DNA of 64,000 nucleotides from positions 29,177,501-29,241,500 of the forward strand of contig NC_133389.1 in assembly GCF_047511655.1 (NCBI RefSeq), in the 5' to 3' direction. Origin of the DNA: Castor canadensis (Eukaryota > Chordata > Mammalia > Rodentia > Castoridae). The position numbers and the translations under genes are program-made. The notes beneath the pieces were generated by a model. It made no database searches. It was not told where the DNA came from and saw only the letters and a program-made list of their open reading frames with translations. Shown here one piece after another: positions 20,306 through 30,249 of the stretch. Within the stretch, counting starts at the first letter, position 1. Every line of letters starts with the position of its first letter.

Positions 20306-20416
20306 AATATATAAAAATCATTTTTACAACAATTCAAGGGTGGAAATTATGTTTTAAAAATCTAACAGACATTCTTTTCCTATCACTTGTAAATATAACT
20401 ATAAATATTCTTTGCT

Positions 20417-20542
20417 TTTTTTTTTTTTTTTTTTTGAGACATATAGTGTTCTCTCACTATTTAGCCAGGTTGGCCTCTCAATTCTCCTACCTCAGCCTCC
20501 CCAGTACTGGGATTACAGGAATGTACACCATGTCTGGAATAT
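20417..20542 (-). repeat. B1-like SINE
   Basis: T-run then TTTAGCCAGGTTGGCCTCTC and AGTACTGGGATTACAGGAAT. Confidence 0.85.
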
Positions 20543-20564
20543 AGAGATTTCTTCTTTTCTTTTT

Positions 20565-20671
20565 TAAAATATGAAATGCTTCACAAATTTATGTGTCATC
20601 CTTGAGCATGGGTCAGGCACATCTTCTCTGTATTGTCCCAATTTTAGTATATGTGCTGCTGAAGTGAGCAC
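20565..20671 (-). pseudogene. RNU6P: U6 snRNA pseudogene
   Basis: On the minus strand the sequence starts GTGCTCACTTCAGCAGCACA at 20671, continues with ATACTAAAATTGGGACAATA and ends CATTTCATATTTTAAAA near 20565. This is the full length of U6 spliceosomal RNA. Several substitutions relative to U6, including in the central ACAGAGA/AGC region (ACAGAGAAGATGTGCCTGAC), and no obvious PSE/TATA upstream indicate a retroposed, non-functional copy. Confidence 0.9.
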
Positions 20672-21089
20672 TGGAGATTTCTTTTGTATATGTTTGTGTT
20701 TGGGTAGAAAAGAAAGCAGCCCTATACTGGGCCCTATACAGTGGCAGCTTCTTGTTCCATAGAGTTAAGGAAGACTTTGAGGAAATAAGAGTTGTCTGGA
20801 AAAATTCAGGTCTAGTTGCTTGTATGTTGTGATGGTTGGAAGGGTGAAGTGAAATGTGAAGGCTCCTCACGCCCTCCATCTTGTTTCAGACTATGTCCTG
20901 GGGCAGAGAAGGCACCACTTTCATTCCTGTTTCTTGGGATCATTGACGGCCACATAGTGACAGAGAAGGAAAAGCAAGAAGAGCGACATGGCTGCATGTC
21001 TGTGCTCATCCTGACCAGCTCAACTAGGCTTCAATGCTGCCTGCACGCAAGCTTGAGGAAGGAGCAAGATTACTTATCATGAACAAATG

Positions 21090-21205
21090 GGTTTGAAATT
21101 TCACATGTGGAGATACTATAAAGTTCTCGTACACCCCCAAGTTTCCCTTATGCTTAACATCTTTATTCTTATACTGTATTTGTCACAGTGTTTTTTTCTT
21201 TTCTA
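21090..21205 (-). mobile_element. L1M 3' UTR scrap
   Basis: AAGTTCTCGTACACCCCCAA and TTTCCCTTATGCTTAACATC match the antisense of old L1 3' ends, as in the larger copy at 58170-59400. Confidence 0.4.
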
Positions 21206-21334
21206 ACAAGATTTAGATTTCCTTGTGATCACAGCTTTGGGTAAAACACTCAAATTTTTATGTAGTATTTTCATTATCATTCAGGTAATTAAAAAATTTT
21301 TGTCATTTCTTCCTGGACTCATATTTATTTTGAA

Positions 21335-21420
21335 GAATATATCTTTCTTCTCTTCCTTCCTTCTTTCCTTCCTCACTGCCTTTCTTCCTTCCTCTTTTCC
21401 TTCTTTCTTTCTGCTTTTAG
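21335..21420 (+). repeat. (TTCC)n-like pyrimidine tract
   Basis: Imperfect TTCC/TTTC units between TCTTTCTTCTCTTCC and TTTCTTTCTGC. Confidence 0.75.
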
Positions 21421-21439
21421 TGGCTAAAAACAATTTTCT

Positions 21440-21800
21440 TTTGTTCATGATTTATTTGCTCACGATTCTTTGGGTCAGGAATTTGGGCTGGGCTCAGCTG
21501 GTCTGGCTTAGTCTCTACAATGAGGTATTGGCTAGGTTCACTCATGCATTGAGGGTCACTTGGCAGGTGCTGACTAGTCCTGGATGCTGTTGGTCACATA
21601 TCTGCTATTGTCTGGGTTGCCTCCATTCTGCACTCTTTACTCTCTTAAGCAAGCTACCTTTGGTTTGCTCACGTGAGTATAACATTCCATGAGGGTGAGA
21701 ACAGAATCTGTAAGGCCTCTTGACATCTTAACTTGGGTCTTGTGTGGCAGGATTTCTGTTATATTATGCATTAGTCAAAGCAAGTGCCCACATCTTGATG
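21440..21800. repeat. Ancient LTR-like repeat, family uncertain
   Basis: CACGATTCTTTGGGTCAGGA, GGGCTGGGCTCAGCTGGTCT, AAGGCCTCTTGACATCTTAA and TTAGTCAAAGCAAGTGCCCA are typical of a widespread mammalian LTR-type repeat that I cannot name with certainty. Confidence 0.4.
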
Positions 21801-22004
21801 GGAAGCGCTTTTAAAATTGTGATAATTCAAACTTTATCATACCTACCCTTACAATTGGGGGAGGGTTTAACTAATTTCAGCCAAACCATATGCTTCCTGA
21901 ACAGAATGGACATTATGGAGAAAAATGGCTAGAGGCTGAGGCAGAGGCTAAAAGGTAGGTCAAAATTGGATTGTGGCAATTATATCTTAGTAAAGCTGGG
22001 GGGA

Positions 22005-22120
22005 AAAAAGGAAATGAAAGGAAGGGAAAGGGAGGGGAGAGCAAGAGAGAGGAGGGGAGAGGAGAGGAGTGGGAGGAGAGGAGAGGAGAAGGGAGGAAAG
22101 GAGAGAAGAAGAGTTGTATG
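22005..22120 (+). repeat. Polypurine (GGAGA)n tract
   Basis: About 115 bases of G/A in GGAGA, GGGAG and AGAGG units. Confidence 0.85.
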
Positions 22121-23040
22121 GGATTTTAGTCTTCTAGGCCTATGATTCTTACCCTTTTTTCTATGACAATATAGTTGATGAATATGAATAACAAATATGA
22201 TTAGTAGACATGATTTATCAGTGATTTGTCATACCTGTGATTCTCAGCCTACAGAGTGGGAGTGAGGAATATTTCCTATGGGAGCTGCATCAGCCTTCCC
22301 CCACCCTTCCATGTGAGAGGGGCTGCTTTGATTTTAACTCACAGTTCTGGGTAATGGGGCGTCATTATTCCAAAGGGCAGGGAAGATTTTCTGCTCTGGG
22401 AATCAGTCTTTAGATGTTCTTATAAAGTCTCTGAGTCATACTCACAGCCTCCTTGATTTCCCCTGGTGTGCACAAAGGCTGTTAGTTTCAGATTTTTTTC
22501 TATTTTCTGCTGCACATTATTTCCCACAAGCAATATCCTTATTGTTTCTGCTGACCAAGTCTACTACATTCTCATTGCCAAGGCTTTATCCTGATTTCTA
22601 GCCTGGACAAGTCCAGTCCATCCAATGTGTTTTTGGACCTTGATCAGGGAAATGACCATGATCCAATTCTCTTCCCTCTAAGAAGTCTCCTCCATGCATA
22701 TTCCACATTCTGTCAGCAACATCCCTCACTTACCTGCATTTGGTTAACAAGCATGGTTGCTGGAGAAAATGGAGACTGTTTACAGTAAATTATTCAAGTA
22801 GAACCAGGAGCAGGGCAGCTTCTGCCAATGTCTGACAAGCTAATACCAGGGAAGTTCAATCTGTAGTCTCTTAGTGCTCTCAACAAGGGCAGGATGGTAA
22901 ACTTGGTGGAAAGCAGTTCAGGGATATGGCCTGATTGTACCTTTAGTAGCAGCTCTAGGACAGGGAAGAGGTGATGCAGGATAAAGAGGGAGGGGCAAGG
23001 TACACATCTGGATAGGCCTCAGGTCTGCTTCTCCAAGACT
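22120..23040. other. Non-genic stretch, nothing recognised
   Basis: No exon, SINE or named transposon could be supported on either strand. Confidence 0.35.
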
Positions 23041-23185
23041 TCTAACCCATTGAACCTCAACCATAGATGCACACTGGAATCTCCTGGGAGCTTTACAAAA
23101 TGCTGATACCCAGGTTTCCTCTTTCTCTAGAGTCTGACTGAATTGATGTGGTTTGTGACCTGGGCATCAGGGTCAGGAAGCTCCA
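23040..23185. mobile_element. MER5-like hAT (Charlie) MITE fragment
   Basis: CACACTGGAATCTCCTGGGA, GCTTTACAAAATGCTGATAC and GACCTGGGCATCAGGGTCAG follow the MER5 pattern. Confidence 0.55.
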
Positions 23186-23469
23186 AATTGAAAATATGGG
23201 TTGATGACAAGAAGACCTAAGCCACCCGAGTTCTCAGGTCATTTTCCCATTTATTACTCATCTTTTGCTTAGATATCTGGCCTTGGGTCAAGTCTGTTTC
23301 ACCACAGTTATGAAGGCTGGGGAAGTCCAATATCAAAGTGCCTGCATCAGTTGGTGGCCTTCTTGAAGTGTCATAGCATAAGAGAGGGCACCACATAGTG
23401 AAAGAGCTCTCAAGAGAATATTTTTCCTTTTTTGTTTCCATGTGTGACCTGGGTTTTTTGTTGTTATTG

Positions 23470-23560
23470 TTTATTTTGCAGTGCTGGGGCTCAAACCCAG
23501 GGCCATGCATGCTAGGCCAGTGGTCTATCATTGAGCACTATCTAATACTTCCAGCTGATC
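23470..23560 (-). repeat. ID-like SINE
   Basis: TTTGCAGTGCTGGGGCTCAA to CATTGAGCACTATCTAATAC. Confidence 0.75.
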
Positions 23561-23601
23561 TAATCATTTTTGACTGTATATTGGTTATGTTTTTGGAAAT
23601 T

Positions 23602-24221
23602 TGTATTAGTTCGGGGTCTTCTAGAGGAACAGAACCCATTGATACATATAAAATATAATATATAATTTATTTATATACATTTTATATATCATTTATATAT
23701 AAACTATATATTTAATTCTCTATATAAAACAATAAAGGGGGTTTATTAGATTGGCTCACACCGTTAGAGGCTGGATAGTCCCACAATGGCCATCTGCATG
23801 TTGGAGAGCCAGAGAACCCAGTTGCTGCTCAGTCCAAGAAGCTGGAAGCTTCAGAACAAGAGGGACTAATGATGCAGTCCTGGTCTGAGACTAAAGGCCT
23901 GGAAGCTCCCTGGAGAGTTGCTAGCATGAATCCACACTGAAAAGCCAAAGCTGGGATTTGATGTCCACAGGCAATGGCAGCAATAGAAGCACTTGCTTAG
24001 GAAGAATAGAATTTGTATTACTGGCTGGCTTCTTCCTCTTTCCACTTTTATGCAGTCAGGGCCCAGGCAATTGGATGGTGCTGCCCACATTCATGGTGGG
24101 TCTTTCCACCTCAGTTTTTGTCCCACATGCCAAGTGTCCCTGGAAACACCCCTACAGACATATCCATAAGAATGCTTTACTAATTTCCTAGGCATCTGTG
24201 ACAATCAAGATTAATCATCAT
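23602..24221 (-). mobile_element. ERVL/MaLR-type solo LTR (reverse)
   Basis: Starts TGTATTAGTTCGGGGTCTTC and ends near GACAATCAAGATTAATCATC, which reads in reverse as the conserved start of MLT2-type LTRs. Internal landmarks are GGGGGTTTATTAGATTGGCT, AGTCCCACAATGGCCATCTG and ACACCCCTACAGACATATCC. An AT-rich expansion (23640-23740) replaces the usual short AT run. No internal retroviral genes adjoin. The exact subfamily is uncertain. Confidence 0.6.
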
Positions 24222-24341
24222 ATTATTTTTAGGATATTTTGAGATTTGGCTTATCTTCTTCTGGAGAGGAGTTTTGTTCGTTCTGCCTAGCGCCTATGCA
24301 ATGCCACTCTAGGACCAGTTTACTTGATAGTTGAAGGTTTT

Positions 24342-24408
24342 CTTCCTTCCTTCCTTTCCTCCTTTCCCTTCCCTTCCCTTCCCTTCCCTTCCCTTCCCTT
24401 TCCTTTCT
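24342..24408 (+). repeat. (TTCCC)n microsatellite
   Basis: Seven or more near-perfect TTCCC units preceded by TTCC units; it probably grew from the tail of the adjacent minus-strand SINE. Confidence 0.85.
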
Positions 24409-24712
24409 GGGTTTGAACTCAGGGCCTGCACTTGCTCTACCACTTGAGCCACATCCCCAGTCCTTTTACTTACTTACTTTTCAGATAGGGTTTTGAGTTT
24501 TTGGCTGGGGCTAGCCTTGGGCCTTAGACAGCAATCCTCCTACCTATGCCTCTTGAGTAGCTGGGATTACACATATAAGCCACCATGCTCAGCTTGTTTG
24601 TTGAAACAGTGTCTCAATAGCTTTTTGCCTGGGTTGGTCTAAAACAGGCTTCTTTCCAATTTCTGCCTCCTGAGTACCTAGAATTATGGGCATATACCAC
24701 CATGCCTGGCTC
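24408..24712 (-). repeat. B1-ID SINE plus a second B1 unit
   Basis: Composite 24408-24595 (GGTTTGAACTCAGGGCCTGC) and a further B1-like unit 24596-24712 ending ATACCACCATGCCTGGC. Confidence 0.8.
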
Positions 24713-24961
24713 CAAAGATTTTCTGATTACTGTAAACCCAGATAGCAATTTATGGAGTGCTGACTTCATTCTGGCTTATCTTTACTCTATGGGGCCTCAT
24801 ATTAAATATAGAGGGTGTTTATTAGACTCTCCAACTTCTGTACAGGCTAGATTTGGATTTTCTCTTTTGGTCTGCAATCTTGCAAAAATCACAGCTTAGT
24901 TTTGTGTTGGCAAATTCCTTTAGGAAAAATGCTTGGCCTAAATCTAGATTTGCCTCAATAT

Positions 24962-25085
24962 AACTGGTTATGGTGGCCTACACCTGTAATCACAGCACTT
25001 GGGAGGATAAGGCAGAAGAATTGCAAGTTCCAGGCCAGCTGGGGCTACATATTCAGCCCCTGTCTTAAAAACAGTTAATGGAGAG
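24962..25085 (+). repeat. B1-like SINE
   Basis: ACACCTGTAATCACAGCACT, CAGGCCAGCTGGGGCTACA and CCCCTGTCTTAAAA. Confidence 0.8.
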
Positions 25086-25289
25086 GGGGAGGATAAAAGA
25101 GAGCACTGGAGGTGGTGAATCCAAGTATGATATATTTGCTATATTGTAAGAACCTTTGCAAATGCCACAATGTATCACCACCCAGCTCAACAATAAAGGG
25201 AAATTTAAAGTTATTAACCATCTATATTACACATGAGCATCTGCAAAGTTGAAAAATTTTTGGTTTTTTTTTTTTGTAAAATGTTAAAC

Positions 25290-25880
25290 ATATATTTTCT
25301 CTATGTCTCATCAATTCCATTCTTATTTTAAAGAAATAAAATCATATACCTATAAAATACCTTGCATAAGAATGACTACAGCATCTTTATTTATAATAGA
25401 CAAAAACCTGGAAATAACTTAGATGTCCATCAACAGAAGAATGGATAGATTGGGGTCTATTTATACACTGTAATACTACTCAGCAATGAAGAGGAAGGAA
25501 TCTCAAAAATGTTATGCTTAATGAAAAAAGTCAGCCAGAAGAGTAAACACTGTAATTTCACATATCTGAGACACTAAAATATGAAAAACTAACCTCTGGT
25601 ATTAAAAACCAAAGTTTATTTTTCTTGGGAGACTGGAAAGAGATAGTAGGGATCTTCCTAGGGGTGATGGAAATGTTCTGTATCTTGGTATTCACCTTTT
25701 TTCTTTGGTGGTACTGGGGTTTGAAGTCAGGGCTTCATGCTTGCTAGGCAGGCACTCTACCACTTGAGCCACTCAGCCAGTCCAGTGTTCTATATCTTGA
25801 TAAGCATTATGGTAAACAAATTGAAGAGTTTACGTAAGACATGAGAATTTCACTATATGTAAATTATACCTTAATAAAAA
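25290..25880 (+). mobile_element. L1M-type 3' end
   Basis: ATTTATAATAGACAAAAACC, AGATGTCCATCAACAGAAGA and GTAATACTACTCAGCAATGA, ending ATTATACCTTAATAAA: the familiar LINE-1 3' region. An ID SINE splits it at 25695-25790. Confidence 0.8.
25695..25790 (-). repeat. ID-like SINE
   Basis: GGTACTGGGGTTTGAAGTCA to GAGCCACTCAGCCAGTCCA; inserted in the L1 above. Confidence 0.88.
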
Positions 25881-25889
25881 AATTACTGT

Positions 25890-27365
25890 TCAAAATATAG
25901 TTAAACCTCATTGGTACTTATACAGATATCTGTTGTACTATACTTTCAACTTTTGTGTTTAAGTTTTGCAGAGCAAATGTCATTAGGGACTGTAGCTTTA
26001 AAATCTATTGTTCAGTTTCCTTCATATTAGTTTTAGTAAAGTTTAAGATCAAACGCTATCTACAAAGTACAAAGGAGTGAGGAGGTATGATTAGAGATGT
26101 ATGCCTGGCAAAAGAAAGGTGGCTTGAAAAGCACTTGGAAAGCTTGAGTGTGATTAAGGGAGAGGGGAAGTAATGTGTGGGAGGAAAAAAAATCATGTTA
26201 AAATCAGTAAAATCTGACATAGGTAGGGAAAAAGAGTATGACAGGTGCTTGAAATTAAACTCAATATTCCTTGCATGGTTCAACTAGGTTGATTACTCTT
26301 CTAAAGTTACTAGGAATATAATATGGCTCTTAAGAATGCTTCTCAATGGAGTGGTTTTTGTTTTCAGCATTTTTATCAGCTCTTCAGATACGAAGTTAGC
26401 TAGTCAGCTATTTAGATGTGAAAAATTCATCATCTTTCAATTTGTAAGTTTATGAAGTACATGCACATACTTTCATTTAATCCTCCAACATCCTGAAATC
26501 AGCTATAATCATTTGTTTTATAGATTAGGAAAACTACCATGAGATGTTGCTCAAATTATACATCTAGTAAATGGTAAAGCCACTTCTGAGACTTTTGATT
26601 TCATGCAGTATTACCCTAGGATACTTTAATCACAGTACTTAAGAGTCTTCTAATTGGACCAATTTTAAGGGGGTGATCTAGCTTGGTAATTTCCTACAGA
26701 TTCAATCGATAGTGTGAAAACATTTTATCATTGGAAATATAATGAGGAGAAAATTTGTATTTAATGGAATTCCTTTGGTGGGAGAGTTCTACATGTAGGT
26801 AGAAGTGGTACTTTGATGTGTGGCCTATTGCACGTGAAGAGGCTACTGCCTGTAGCCTCCAAGGGTATGTTATGCTACATTATAAGGAAATTGCATCTCA
26901 GTGAGAGCAGGGACTTCTTTCTGATAGTGGGATTTACAAATCTGGACCAGAGGTGAACCGTTCCCAATAGTGAAGAGAGAGGTGTCCTTTTCGTCTTTTA
27001 TCATCAGGCTTTTCTTTAAATGAATACTGAATGACTATTGCAGAGTATAGTTTAGAAAAAGATGCTAAATTAATAAGCTAGTCTGGGGAGACAAACTAGT
27101 GTCGTATTTCAGAATTCTTTTAGTGGCAGCTAATAGGGAACTTAATATATATAAACAGCAGAGGAAATGTATTAGTTCAACAAAATTGACAAGTAGAGAG
27201 GTAGGGTGAGTGGCAAGGTCAATGGTGATTTTTGTGTGTGATTTTTTGCTCAAGAAAGGGATTAGTCCTCAGGTGGGCTTCTCATTGCAGCAAAGTGCCC
27301 AGTGTTCCCTACGCCAGATGTCTCATACTTAATCATTGACTAAATGTTACAGACTTCACTCTGAT
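25890..27365. other. Non-genic stretch with one MIR
   Basis: Apart from the MIR near 26455-26620 nothing is recognised. SINE-poor and AT-rich. Confidence 0.4.
26455..26620 (+). repeat. MIR
   Basis: TTTCATTTAATCCTCCAACA, TTATAGATTAGGAAAACTA and CATCTAGTAAATGGTAAAGC. Confidence 0.6.
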
Positions 27366-27369
27366 TACA

Positions 27370-27690
27370 TTTTTTTTCTTTTGGCAGTGCTGGGGTTTAA
27401 ACTCAGTTTAAACTCATGCTTACTAGGCAGGTGCTCTACCACTTGAGCCATACCCCAAACCCCTAACAGTCCCACACTTGACTTAATCACCCAAACTTGG
27501 AAATCCCCAACAGAAATTGGATTCACATGTCCAACTTTGCTCTAATCATCCTTTAGAACATTTTTTGTTGTTTCTTTTGAGAGAGGGTCTTACTATATAG
27601 CACAGGCTGGCCTTAAAGTAGAGATCCTCCTGCTTCTGCCTCCAGAGTACTGTCATTATAGGCATGTGCCACCACACCTGGCCATAATAG
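27370..27690 (-). repeat. ID-like and B1-like SINEs
   Basis: ID unit 27370-27465 (GGCAGTGCTGGGGTTTAAAC, with a short local duplication of TTTAAACTCA) and B1 unit 27560-27690 (GAGAGAGGGTCTTACTATAT). Confidence 0.8.
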
Positions 27691-27974
27691 TTATTGGCTT
27701 AGGTCAGGCCAGTGCAGCACCCAAACCAGCCAGTAGCTGCTACACATTGAGAAAATAGCAGAATGGATGCTGGATAAGCAACTATAAAGAACACTCCAAA
27801 CAAGTATCAGTGGTGTTTGCTTCTTTTACTGTTTTGTTTACACTGGTCCCTATTACAGAGGTAGGATCCTTCATAGCAGGGCTATGTTGTATTCTACTCA
27901 TTTTCCTATTTCCCTGAAGCTCTTTGCCCAGTGATGTTCATTAATGCTTCCTGAACATTGTTGAAACTATATTT

Positions 27975-28325
27975 ATTTTGGGAGTGGGGCTGGTGATGTT
28001 GAGACAGGCTCTCACTGTTTAGCCCAGGCTGGCCTTGAACTCTTGATCCTTCTGCCTTTAGCACCCCACCACACTGGGCTTAATTTAAATAATTATTTTT
28101 GACAGTACTAGTATTTGAACTCAGGGCTTTGAGCTTGCTAGGCAGGTGCTTTGCCACTTGAGCCACTCTGCCAGCCCTTTTATTTTTTTTGTGTGTGTAT
28201 ATTGGGCATCTTTGAGATTAGGTCCCTGGAACTATTTGCTCCCGCTGGCGCTGGCTTTGAACTGAGCTCTTCATCATTTCTGCCTTCCGAATAGCTAGAA
28301 TTATAGGCGGAAACCGGTTCAGCTT
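27975..28325 (-). repeat. B1-like and B1-ID SINEs
   Basis: B1 27990-28080 (TTAGCCCAGGCTGGCCTTGA) and composite 28100-28322 (ATTTGAACTCAGGGCTTTGA). Confidence 0.82.
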
Positions 28326-28439
28326 AAAAATCTTAATTAGCTTTTCTTCATGATTCTCAGAACTCTTCATTGTGGTCAAACAACATTAAAGTGATTTGAC
28401 CTACTAAGAATCTTAATTGGTTATAGCGCCGCCAGCCCC

Positions 28440-28620
28440 CTTTCTCCCCTCCCCCACGTCAGGGCATGCGCTCTTACTGCTTTGAGCCACTCCATCAGCC
28501 TTTTTTTGTGAGTTTTTTCCAGATAGGGTTTTGCAAACTATTTGCTAGTGGCTGGCCTCGAACCTTGATCTTCTGATCTCTGCCTCCAAAGTAGCTAGGA
28601 TTATGGCTTCTTTTTTTTCT
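28440..28620 (-). repeat. B1-ID SINE, partly degraded
   Basis: CTTTGAGCCACTCCATCAGC, ATTTGCTAGTGGCTGGCCTC and AAGTAGCTAGGATTATGGC. Confidence 0.75.
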
Positions 28621-28749
28621 TTGAGTCAGCTGGCCACTTCCCACTGGCTCAAGTTCAGAACACTCAGCCATTTATTACAAAGGTGTAGTCAGGTTGGGCT
28701 TTCAGTTATTTCTTTGGGCCTAACTTTAACAAAGCATTTGAATTAAACT

Positions 28750-28980
28750 GGAGGGTGGGTGGGTGGAGGAAGATCTTTCTGAAGTGACCCAAAGGGAGAC
28801 CTTTAAGAATGAACAGGAATTAGAGAGGCAAAGGAAAGAGTGGGAAATTAATCTTGGCCCAAGTACCAACATACATATTGGGAGAGGTTGGAGGACTGAT
28901 GGAGGGCGGAGTACAGTTGTTGGTGGAATGAAGGGGATGGAAAGAGGCAGTAGGTAGGTGCCACATCAAACAGGGTCTTC
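28750..28980 (+). repeat. Possible 5' part of the unnamed ancient repeat
   Basis: ATCTTTCTGAAGTGACCCAA, GAACAGGAATTAGAGAGGCA and GGCAGTAGGTAGGTGCCACA fit the upstream segment of the family seen at 6420-7150. The 64-codon frame here is therefore not counted as a gene. Confidence 0.35.
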
Positions 28981-29202
28981 CTAATCATACAGTTTTACAG
29001 TCCTTTCGTGGGTGTCTTCATCCACCTCTTCAAGGAAATCTGAATCGGGCCTCGGTCGTGGGATTTTATAGTTTGACAGCGTCTTCTTTGTCAGCACATT
29101 AGGAATAGCAGCAAGCTTTCGTCCATCCATTTGGTCTTTCCTAGTTACCAGATTTTCCTGACCCCTGCACAGCAATCTTATTTCACTTTTCCCCAGCCCC
29201 AC
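28981..29202 (-). CDS. Small unidentified reading frame, candidate only
   Basis: The frame ends at TAG 28983-28981. From the internal ATG at 29133 it reads MDGRKLAAIPNVLTKK..., a 50-residue charged peptide ending ERTVKLYD. Amino-acid composition is ordinary and it is not inside a recognised repeat. Upstream on the minus strand is an acceptor-like TTCTTTCTGACC...CTGACTGCAG (AG at 29222-29221). Further up is a strong donor (29312) in the CpG island. I do not recognise the protein. It could be a 3' piece of a short divergent gene, a retrocopy scrap, or chance. Confidence 0.25.
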   Translation of the reverse strand: MGLGKSEIRLLCRGQENLVTRKDQMDGRKLAAIPNVLTKKTLSNYKIPRPRPDSDFLEEVDEDTHERTVKLYD

Positions 29203-29312
29203 ACACCAAGTCTTTAAACTCTGCAGTCAGTAACACACTGGCTCCCTTCAAGGTCAGAAAGAATCAGCCACGTTAGTAGTTGAAGAGTATTAGCAATTTA
29301 AAGAGGCCTCAC

Positions 29313-29560
29313 CCATCCTGCACCACTAGCTGCGGGAACAATGGCTTGCCCAACACCCATATTCAGATTGTTCCACAAGTACTCTGGGGGATGATTTCTT
29401 TTTGTTTTCGGCTGCTTCCGTAGTCCACGGCCATCATGTGAAGGGCACCGTAAGAGTCTTCCCGAACGAACGCTCTGTCACTAGGCCGCGTCACTGCTTC
29501 CTCTCCGCCATCTCCGCGGTTCTCCTCCAGGCCCACCAGTAACGCTGCAGTCACGACGAC
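29313..29560 (-). other. Candidate minus-strand first exon, divergent from PIAS2
   Basis: Reading leftward from the CpG island, the sequence reaches GGTGCAGGATGG followed by GTGAGG (donor at 29312), a near-consensus 5' splice site. Human KATNAL2 has long transcripts starting in the PIAS2 promoter region (recalled knowledge). This exon, spliced to the acceptor at 8472, would be the equivalent. The transcription start is not determinable here. Confidence 0.35.
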
Positions 29561-29758
29561 GCCAACGGGACGCAGTAGGGACGCGTGGGAAGGGAGGCGG
29601 GACACTGAGCTGAGCGGGACCAAGCAGCAGCCTGGGCACCGGAAACGTGCGGGGAGCAAGCGGGAGCCGCCAGCGCGGGCGGAAGGCGGTGCGCTGGTGG
29701 GCAGGGGGCGCCGCGAGGGGCGGGGCCGTAGCGCGCAGGGGGCGGGGCTCCCGCGCCG

Positions 29759-29768
29759 GTCACGTGAC
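29759..29768. promoter_or_regulatory. CACGTG E-box palindrome
   Basis: GTCACGTGAC is the full USF/MiT-TFE type palindrome, 171 bases upstream of the PIAS2 ATG. Binding is inferred from the motif. Confidence 0.55.
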
Positions 29769-29776
29769 GGGCTCGG

Positions 29777-29805
29777 CGGAGGTGGCGGCGGCGGCGGCCG
29801 CGGCG
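29777..29805 (+). repeat. CGG trinucleotide run
   Basis: GGAGGTGGCGGCGGCGGCGG followed by CCGCGGCG, at or near the PIAS2 transcript start. Further GGC triplets occur at 29839-29910. Confidence 0.8.
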
Positions 29806-29828
29806 TCTTCTGCGGCGCCCAGTACAGG

Positions 29829-29951
29829 ATGGTGCTGGAGGCGGCGGCGGCGGCCGTGGTGGCGGCGGTGTCGTTGGCGGCAGCGGGAGGGGGAGCGGTG
29901 GCGGCAGCGGCGCCCGCGGGTGGTATAAAATGGCGGATTTCGAAGAGTTGA
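29829..29951 (+). CDS. Upstream ORF overlapping the PIAS2 start
   Basis: ATG at 29829 (context CAGGATGG: A at -3, G at +4) opens a 40-codon Ala/Val/Gly-rich frame. It ends at TGA 29949-29951, past the main ATG at 29930, in another frame (+2 offset). If the mRNA starts upstream of 29829, scanning ribosomes meet this ATG first, and those that use it would miss the PIAS2 start. That would make it a translational brake; this is an inference from position and context. Confidence 0.5.
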   Translation: MVLEAAAAAVVAAVSLAAAGGGAVAAAAPAGGIKWRISKS

Positions 29952-29953
29952 GG
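29930..29953 (+). CDS. PIAS2: PIAS2 coding exon 1
   Basis: Codes MADFEELR, the PIAS2 N-terminus, with A at -3 and G at +4. It ends in phase 0 before the donor GTGAGC (29954). The TATAAAA just 5' overlaps the ATG and cannot serve as this gene's TATA box. Confidence 0.93.
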
Positions 29954-30249
29954 GTGAGCGGGGGCGCGGGAGTGGAGAGCGGAGGCCGCGGGGGAGGGGA
30001 GCCGAGGGAGGCGGGAGAGCCGCAGCGTCTCCGGCTACCTCCTTCTTGTTCCTCGGGGCCGGTTGGTGGAGCTCCGCTACCCGGGCGGGCTCGGAGCGTG
30101 CGGGGGCGGGCAGGGCCGGGGAGCGCGGAGCCCGGCGCCCCCCGGAGGGCACGTGGGCCCGACTCCCCGCTACCCACGGCGGCCGCTTCTCCGCCTTGGC
30201 GGGGGGGGGGGGAGGGCGGTATGTGTCCGTGACGACTCACAAGTCTCCA

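Noticed and set aside
20061-20306. Recurring peptides such as AQVVEHLPSKHEALSSNP at many sites
   Set aside because: They are translations of the ID arm of the SINE, repeated genome-wide, not a protein family.
29925-29931. TATAAAA as the PIAS2 TATA box
   Set aside because: It overlaps the start codon, so it would direct transcription to begin inside the coding region.
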